Assembly (NCBI RefSeq): GCF_000771405.1
Contig: NZ_JDUI01000016.1
Location: 1 to 41,328, forward strand
DNA length: 41,328 nt
Direction: 5' to 3'
Source of the DNA: Bifidobacterium pullorum DSM 20433
Lineage (GTDB): Bacteria; Actinomycetota; Actinomycetes; Actinomycetales; Bifidobacteriaceae
Numbering within the stretch: the first letter of the stretch is position 1; each line of letters opens with the position of its first letter. The notes below the pieces were generated by a model. The model had not been told where the DNA came from and ran no database searches. It was given only the letters and a program-made list of their open reading frames with translations. This document shows positions 36,226 to 41,328 of this stretch, in pieces. A program made the translations under genes and the position numbers.

Positions 36226-37445
36226 AATCGCTCCGTATCCAATTGTTCGGCGAAATGCCGCGCCATCTCGGCCGGATCGTGCATCGCCGCCTGTTCTTCG
36301 GCCAGACGGCCGACATCGATGATGCGCAGGGCATCGTCACCGCCGGAGATGGTCCGGGGGATGTCCCCGACGGATGCGGCCGTGATCAGCACCTGTCCGC
36401 GTTCCCGCGCGAATTCCATGATCTGTCCGCGGCGGGAATCGTCCAATTGGGCGAACACGTCATCCAGGATCACAATCGGCGTGACGCCGCGTTCCTCCCC
36501 CACCGTCTCGTCGATCGCCATCTTCAGGGCCAACGCCAAGGTCCACATCTCGCCGTTGGACGCATATTCACGGGCGGGCATGCCGTTGAGCAGCACGTCC
36601 ATATCGTCGCGCTGCGGACCGATCAGGTTCTGGCCACGAGCCACCTCGCCGGGGTATAGCCGCTGGAAATGGCGGCTGAGCTCGGCTTCCGGCGCATCGA
36701 GGAGCAGCACCTCGTCGAATGATGGGGCGTACTGCAGTTCGGCCCGCTCCCCGCGTCCGGCCAGATCAGCATAAATCCTGGAGAACGGCTCACGCAACCG
36801 CTCGACGATCGCGGCCCGCAGCCGGGTCAACGCCACACCGGCTTCGATGAACTGCCCCGTCCATATCTCCAACCCCTGCAACGACAGCTCACGGCCGGGA
36901 TCATCCGCCACGTCGCCGCTATGGGCAAGCTGTTTGAGTAGGGCGGACCGCTGCTTCGCGATATGCGTGCATTCCTGAAGCAGGGTGGCGTATTCCGGGG
37001 CGAGCAACACCCCCGCCTGATTGAGCAGCATGCGGCGCGACGCCGGATCGCCCGCCACCAGTCGCTGGTCCTCGGGGGCGAACGTCACGCAGGCGATCCG
37101 CCCCACGATATCCCGCATGTACCGTGACGGGCCGCCGTTGATCCGTCCTCGGTTGGCGCCGCGGGCGTTGAGCGTGACCTCGTAGGTGGTGGCGGATGCG
37201 TCGTCCTGCCCGGTTTCACCGGCCACGTTGACGCGGATTGTGGCCGACGAGGCGCCGCGGGCGATCAGCGGCGCCAACGTGGATGTCCGATGGCTGACAC
37301 CGGTGGCCACCACCTCGATGGCCTCGACCAGATTGGTCTTGCCCAGGCCGTTGGCCCCCAGCAACACCGTGACGCCCGGTTCGAGATCCAGGACGCAATG
37401 CTCCCAAGACCGGTAATGGTCCAGCGCCAGCCGTGCGATATGCAA
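36222..37445 (-). CDS. recF: DNA replication and repair protein RecF
   Basis: SMC-like ATPase of 407 residues that helps load RecA at gaps. Walker A is GANGLGKT (residues 30-37). Walker B is VILDDVFAQLD. The family N-terminus IARLALDHYRSWE is intact. The start is TTG at 37445, 17 bp after dnaN, with only a weak GGGG upstream, which may keep RecF low. It overlaps dciA by four bases. Confidence 0.95.
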   Translation of the reverse strand: MHIARLALDHYRSWEHCVLDLEPGVTVLLGANGLGKTNLVEAIEVVATGVSHRTSTLAPLIARGASSATIRVNVAGETGQDDASATTYEVTLNARGANRGRINGGPSRYMRDIVGRIACVTFAPEDQRLVAGDPASRRMLLNQAGVLLAPEYATLLQECTHIAKQRSALLKQLAHSGDVADDPGRELSLQGLEIWTGQFIEAGVALTRLRAAIVERLREPFSRIYADLAGRGERAELQYAPSFDEVLLLDAPEAELSRHFQRLYPGEVARGQNLIGPQRDDMDVLLNGMPAREYASNGEMWTLALALKMAIDETVGEERGVTPIVILDDVFAQLDDSRRGQIMEFARERGQVLITAASVGDIPRTISGGDDALRIIDVGRLAEEQAAMHDPAEMARHFAEQLDTERL

Positions 37446-37462
37446 TCGTGGCCCCGTACCGG

Positions 37463-38587
37463 TCAGTTGTTGAAGCGCATCGGCACCAGCAGATACCGGT
37501 AGTCCATCGACTCGTCGGAATCGGCTTCCTGCTGGCCGTTGAACTCCACCGGCTTGACGGCGGTGGTCATCTTCATGCGCACATACGGCTCGGTGATCGC
37601 GCTCAGACCTTCGATAAGGTAGGACGGGTTGAACGCCACGGTGATGTCGTCGCCGTCCATGTCGATATCGATCGTTTCGATGGCCTGGGCCTCGTCCACG
37701 GCGCCTGCGGACAGCGTGAGCTCCTGGCCTTCGAAGACCATGCGGATCGGGGCGTTGCGTTCCGCGACGAGCGCCACACGCTTGATGGCGCCGAGCAGGA
37801 CCTGCTTGTCGATGACGGCCTGAATCGGGTATTCGTCGGCGAACAGGCGGTCCACGGCGGGAAACTCCCCGTCGATGATCTGCGAGGTGGAGACGCGGCC
37901 GGCGTTTTCGAAGCCGAGCAGCGACGGGGTGTCCGTGTCGAAGTCCAGGACCACGTTCTGATGCTCGTCCAGCGAACGTGCCACGTCACGCAGCAGGGAG
38001 CCGCGCACCAGCGTGGTGGTGCTCACATCGCGGTTCTGCGGGGTCCAGGAGAAGCTGGAACGGGACAGGCGGAAGCGGTCGGTCGCCGTCATGATGACCT
38101 TCTCACCCTCGAACTGGATGCGGACGCCGGTCAGCACGGGGCGGTTCTCCTCGCGGGAGACGGCGACGCTGGCCTGCGAGACGGCCTGCACGAACGTGGG
38201 GGCATCGACCTGACCGAGTTTCGCCGGCACGATGGGCAGGTCGGGGTATTCGCCGTCCGGCATCAGCTGCAGGGTGAACGTCGACTTGCCCGAGCTGATG
38301 GTCAGCGTCGACGACGTGGTCGACAGGTAGGTCTTCTCGGCGGGCAGGGACTTGGTGATGTCGGCGAGCAGTTTGCCGAGCACCAGTGCGGTGCCGGGTT
38401 CGTCCACGCCGGCTTCGATGTGGTGACGGGCCGAAATTTCGTAGTTGAATGCCGAAAGTTGCAGTGCACCGTCGGCCGCCTCCAGGCGGATGCCGGCGAG
38501 GATCGGATTGGCGGGACGGGCGTCGATGACGCGGGTGGTCCAGGCTACGGCGTCAGCCAATGCGGCGGAATCGATTTCGACTTTCAT
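37463..38587 (-). CDS. dnaN: DNA polymerase III beta sliding clamp
   Basis: Sliding clamp of 374 residues. The three-fold clamp repeats and the C-terminal MDYRYLLVPMRF are typical. GAGGT precedes the ATG. It is the first gene left of oriC, transcribed with the replication fork, and leads the dnaN-recF-dciA group. Confidence 0.97.
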   Translation of the reverse strand: MKVEIDSAALADAVAWTTRVIDARPANPILAGIRLEAADGALQLSAFNYEISARHHIEAGVDEPGTALVLGKLLADITKSLPAEKTYLSTTSSTLTISSGKSTFTLQLMPDGEYPDLPIVPAKLGQVDAPTFVQAVSQASVAVSREENRPVLTGVRIQFEGEKVIMTATDRFRLSRSSFSWTPQNRDVSTTTLVRGSLLRDVARSLDEHQNVVLDFDTDTPSLLGFENAGRVSTSQIIDGEFPAVDRLFADEYPIQAVIDKQVLLGAIKRVALVAERNAPIRMVFEGQELTLSAGAVDEAQAIETIDIDMDGDDITVAFNPSYLIEGLSAITEPYVRMKMTTAVKPVEFNGQQEADSDESMDYRYLLVPMRFNN

Positions 38588-38726
38588 GGGGACCTCGTTT
38601 CTTCGTGTTCTGTGCTCATTCTAGCGGTTGGCGTGCGTAACCGCGCTGTCCGGGACGACGTGCGTGATGACGATGGCGATGAACGTTACATACGGTAAAT
38701 AGTCACCACCATAAGCACGGTGGAAA

Positions 38727-38960
38727 TGTGGAAAACACGGCGAAGCCCAGGCGGCAGAAGGATTCCGTGCATCGTGAGGAATGTGGATAACCCTCTGGAG
38801 GAATGTGGATAACCCCGCGAGTTATCCACCGTTTCGGGCGACTTGCTGAGTTATCCACACTCGGGGCCTCGTTATGCACGAGTTATCCACCGAGGTTTTG
38901 CGTGTCGTCCACGGGTTTTCCAGAGGGTTTACCCACATTTGTGCATAACTATGTGGATAA
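38727..38960. other. oriC: chromosomal replication origin oriC
   Basis: Perfect DnaA boxes TTATCCACA are at 38851-38859 (+) and as TGTGGATAA at 38782-38790, 38804-38812 and 38952-38960 (-). One-mismatch boxes are at 38727-38735, 38822-38830, 38883-38891, 38929-38937 and 38940-38948; a two-mismatch box is at 38872-38880. The first two minus-strand boxes are 22 bp apart inside a repeated AGGAATGTGGATAACCC. No gene is present in 38588-39107. The unwinding region was not pinned down; the more AT-rich bases near 38687-38715 are a candidate. Confidence 0.9.
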
Positions 38961-39001
38961 CTCGGTGGCGTTTTGGGGTATTGCCGACCGGTATGACACG
39001 C

Positions 39002-39076
39002 AAAAAGGTCCTGACCGTGAACCTGCTCCGCTCTCGCTACGAGGAGGGGAAGACGGTTCACAGCCCGGACCTTTGC
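39002..39076 (-). terminator. terminator of the DUF1846 gene
   Basis: The compound stem pairs AAAGGTCC (39004-39011) with GGACCTTT (39067-39074) and GTGAACC (39017-39023) with GGTTCAC (39055-39061). On the minus strand it ends in TTTTT. It lies between the DUF1846 stop and oriC, and would shield the origin from read-through. Confidence 0.75.
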
Positions 39077-39107
39077 ACGGTATGACCGAACGGTCGGGAT
39101 GTACGGA

Positions 39108-40589
39108 TTACTTGTGGTAATACGTGGAGCGTTCGAACTTGGGTTCGCAGCAGACGTTGATGCCAAGCTGTTTGAGCAGGCTCTCGTCCGATGCGGAGAT
39201 GATGACCGAGAAGAACGCGTCGCATCCACGCAGCTTGGGCAATCCCTCCAGAACACGCGCGGCGACTTCGCTGGTGGCCGATGTGATGGACAGTGCGATC
39301 AGCGTCTCATCCGGGTGCAGACGTGGGTTATGGCTGCCCAATTGCTGGGTTTTGAGCCGGCTGATCGGCTCGATCGCCTCATTGGAGATGACCTCGAGCT
39401 CCATGTCCACACCGGTGACCTGCTTGAGTGCGTTCATCAGCAGCGAACTGGCGGCACCCAATCGGTCGGACGTCTTGCCGGTGACCACCGTATCGTCCGG
39501 CATCACCATGGCGCCGGCGGGGCCTCCGGTGGCCTCCTCCTTGTTCAAGGCGGCCGCACGTGCGGGGGAGAAGTCCTTGGTGACGCCCGCCTTCTTCATG
39601 ATGACCTTGAGCTTGTCCACGTACTCCTGGCCGGTGCCGGTGCGCTTGACCTGCACCGCTGCGGTGAAGTAGCGGCGCACGATCTCCATCCGGGCCGCTT
39701 CGGCGCAGACCTCGTCGTCGGTGATGGCGAAGCCCACCATGTTGACCCCCATGTCGGTGGGGCTATGGTAGGGCGACTTGCCGAGGATCTTGTCCATCAG
39801 CGCCTTGACGACGGGGAACGCCTCCACGTCGCGGTTGTAGTTCACCGTCGTCGTATTGTACGCCTCCAGATGGAACGGGTCGATGATGTTGGAATCGTCC
39901 AGATCGACGGTCGCGGCCTCGTAGGCGATGTTGACAGGGTGCGTCAGCGGCAGGTTCCACACGGGGAAGGTCTCGAACTTGGCGTATCCGGCGGCGATGC
40001 CCCGCTCATGCTCGTGGTATACCTGCGACAGACATGTGGCCAGTTTGCCCGAGCCCGGGCCGGGCGCGGTCACGACCACCAGTGGACGGGTGGTCTCCAC
40101 GTATTCGTTGCGCCCGTAACCGTTCTCGGAGACGATCAGGTCGATGTCGTGCGGATACCCTTCGATCGGGTAATGCAGCCGGCAGGGGATGCCCAGCATC
40201 TCCAACCGGTGACGGAACACGTCCGCCGCGGGTTGTCCGGCGTATTGCGTCAGCACGACGGCCGCCACGGACAGCCCGTTGGTGCGGTAGACGTCGGCCA
40301 GGCGCAGCACGTCCTCGTCGTAGGTGATGCCCAGATCGCCGCGTTCCTTGTTCTTCTCGATGTCGTTGGCGTTGATGGAGATGATGATCTCGACGTCCTC
40401 GGCCAGGCTCTTGAGCATGCGGAACTTGCTGTCGGGCTGGAATCCCGGCAGCACGCGGCTGGCATGGTAGTCGTCGAACAGCTTGCCGCCGAATTCCAGA
40501 TAGAGCTTGCCGCCGAACTGCGCGATGCGTTCGCGGATGTGCGCGGCCTGCATCGTGATGTACTTGTCGTTATCGAACCCCTTGCGCAT
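39108..40589 (-). CDS. DUF1846 (UPF0371) family protein
   Basis: Protein of 493 residues, full length for UPF0371. The N-terminal family signature is GFDNDKYITMQAAHIRERI. A P-loop-like segment VTAPGPGSGKLATCLSQVY lies near residues 182-200. Other conserved pieces are PLTHPVNIAYEAATVDL and SPTDMGVNMVGFAI. The start at 40589 matches the family; an ATG 123 bp upstream would fall in dnaA. Function is unknown. It lies between dnaA (27 bp away) and oriC, so is probably co-transcribed with dnaA, which is unusual. Confidence 0.9.
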   Translation of the reverse strand: MRKGFDNDKYITMQAAHIRERIAQFGGKLYLEFGGKLFDDYHASRVLPGFQPDSKFRMLKSLAEDVEIIISINANDIEKNKERGDLGITYDEDVLRLADVYRTNGLSVAAVVLTQYAGQPAADVFRHRLEMLGIPCRLHYPIEGYPHDIDLIVSENGYGRNEYVETTRPLVVVTAPGPGSGKLATCLSQVYHEHERGIAAGYAKFETFPVWNLPLTHPVNIAYEAATVDLDDSNIIDPFHLEAYNTTTVNYNRDVEAFPVVKALMDKILGKSPYHSPTDMGVNMVGFAITDDEVCAEAARMEIVRRYFTAAVQVKRTGTGQEYVDKLKVIMKKAGVTKDFSPARAAALNKEEATGGPAGAMVMPDDTVVTGKTSDRLGAASSLLMNALKQVTGVDMELEVISNEAIEPISRLKTQQLGSHNPRLHPDETLIALSITSATSEVAARVLEGLPKLRGCDAFFSVIISASDESLLKQLGINVCCEPKFERSTYYHK

Positions 40590-40615
40590 GCGTGGACTCG
40601 CCTTCCTTCCCTGAT

Positions 40616-41328
40616 CTATTCGGACGATCGTTGCTTGAGTCGTACCGTGAGTTCCATGACGTAGTTGTAGATCTCCTGCTTTTCGCGCATCTCGTCGCTG
40701 ATGCGGGTGCACGCGTACATCACCGTGGTGTGGTCGCGTCCGCCGAAGACGTCGCCGATGTCCTTGAGGCTGATGCTGGTCATCTCACGGGACAGATACA
40801 TCGCGATCTGGCGTGCGAGCACCACGTTCTTCGTGCGTGCGCGGCCGACGATCTGATCGAAGGTCAGATGGAAGTACTTGGCCACCTGGCCGATGATGTC
40901 GGAGGGCTTGACCTCCACGTCGGTGGTGAAGAAATCCTGCAGGGTCTGTTCGGCCAGCGCGCGGGTGACGGGCTGGTTGCTCAGCGACGCCACGGCGGTG
41001 ACGCGTGTCAGGGCGCCTTCCAGTTCGCGGATGTTCTCGGTGAACCGTTCGGCGATCAGGTCCAGGACGTCATTGGGGATGTTGGCGCCGTTCATGCCAC
41101 TCATCATCCTGAGGATGGCGATGCGGGTCTCCAGGTCCGGCGGCTTGACATCCACGGTCAGGCCGGCGTCGAACCGGCTGATCAGGCGTGCTTCGAATCC
41201 TTTGAGGTTTTTGGGTGCGACGTCGCTGGCGATGACGATGCGTTTGTTGGCCTGGTAGAGGCTGTTGAAGGTGTGGAAGAACTGTTCGAGGGTGGCTTCC
41301 TTGCCGCCGAGGAACTGGATGTCGTCGA
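40616..41328 (-). CDS. dnaA: chromosomal replication initiator DnaA, partial (5' end outside the window)
   Basis: The last 237 codons of dnaA, from the Walker B motif VDDIQFLGG at the window edge through the AAA+ sensor regions (DVAPKNLKGFEARLISRF) to the DNA-binding domain IV. The DnaA-box-binding signature GGRDHTTVMYACTRI is intact. The reading frame is open to the window end, so the missing N-terminus reflects the window and not truncation. It is transcribed toward oriC, as usual in actinobacteria. Confidence 0.98.
   Translation of the reverse strand, partial: DDIQFLGGKEATLEQFFHTFNSLYQANKRIVIASDVAPKNLKGFEARLISRFDAGLTVDVKPPDLETRIAILRMMSGMNGANIPNDVLDLIAERFTENIRELEGALTRVTAVASLSNQPVTRALAEQTLQDFFTTDVEVKPSDIIGQVAKYFHLTFDQIVGRARTKNVVLARQIAMYLSREMTSISLKDIGDVFGGRDHTTVMYACTRISDEMREKQEIYNYVMELTVRLKQRSSE

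Overview
The window looks like a Bifidobacterium chromosome segment around the replication origin. The case rests on high GC and strong Shine-Dalgarno sites, the actinobacterial core block dnaA / oriC / dnaN / recF / DUF721 (dciA) / gyrB / gyrA / DUF3566, a class Ib nrdHIEF operon with NrdR boxes, PEP carboxylase as the anaplerotic enzyme, and a small AhpC / reductase / Dps oxygen-defence set. The species cannot be fixed from the sequence. No phage, intact insertion sequence, CRISPR array with cas genes or plasmid gene was seen.

Layout. 1-402: non-coding and strongly strand-skewed; it reads as the promoter and leader of an rRNA operon running leftward out of the window. 403-5926: a sirtuin deacetylase, a convergent ThrE-type amino acid exporter, and divergent ppc. 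5927-7008: an eroded accessory stretch with a C-terminal alpha-galactosidase remnant and a 129-bp element bounded by 31-bp inverted repeats. 7009-11391: a MarR regulator and two half-ABC exporters forming a probable heterodimeric drug pump. 11624-16924: beta-carbonic anhydrase, a thioredoxin-reductase/AhpF-type flavoprotein with swapped domain order, ahpC, a CNNM/CBS membrane protein and dps. 17019-18132: a YgjP-type metallopeptidase, tRNA-Ile(GAU), tRNA-Ala(UGC) and a palindromic repeat pair. 18147-22088: nrdHIEF.

22376-28525 is the most accessory part: a leftward operon for an ion-transporter-superfamily permease, a TIM-barrel sugar isomerase/epimerase, a KDG-kinase-like PfkB kinase, 3-hexulose-6-phosphate synthase and 6-phospho-3-hexuloisomerase, preceded by a LacI-family regulator gene. 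Between regulator and permease lie three LacI-like operators and a nine-unit degenerate repeat array of about 500 bp. A ribulose-monophosphate enzyme pair tied to a transporter, a kinase and a sugar regulator suggests an undescribed sugar or sugar-acid route that would deliver fructose-6-phosphate to the bifid shunt. This is the best candidate for a new system here.

28659-41328 is the conserved origin block: gdhA, the DUF3566 membrane protein, gyrA, gyrB, dciA, recF, dnaN, oriC with about ten DnaA boxes, a DUF1846 (UPF0371) gene, and the 3' part of dnaA cut by the window end. The DUF1846 gene lies between dnaA and oriC, where most actinobacteria have only intergenic DNA.
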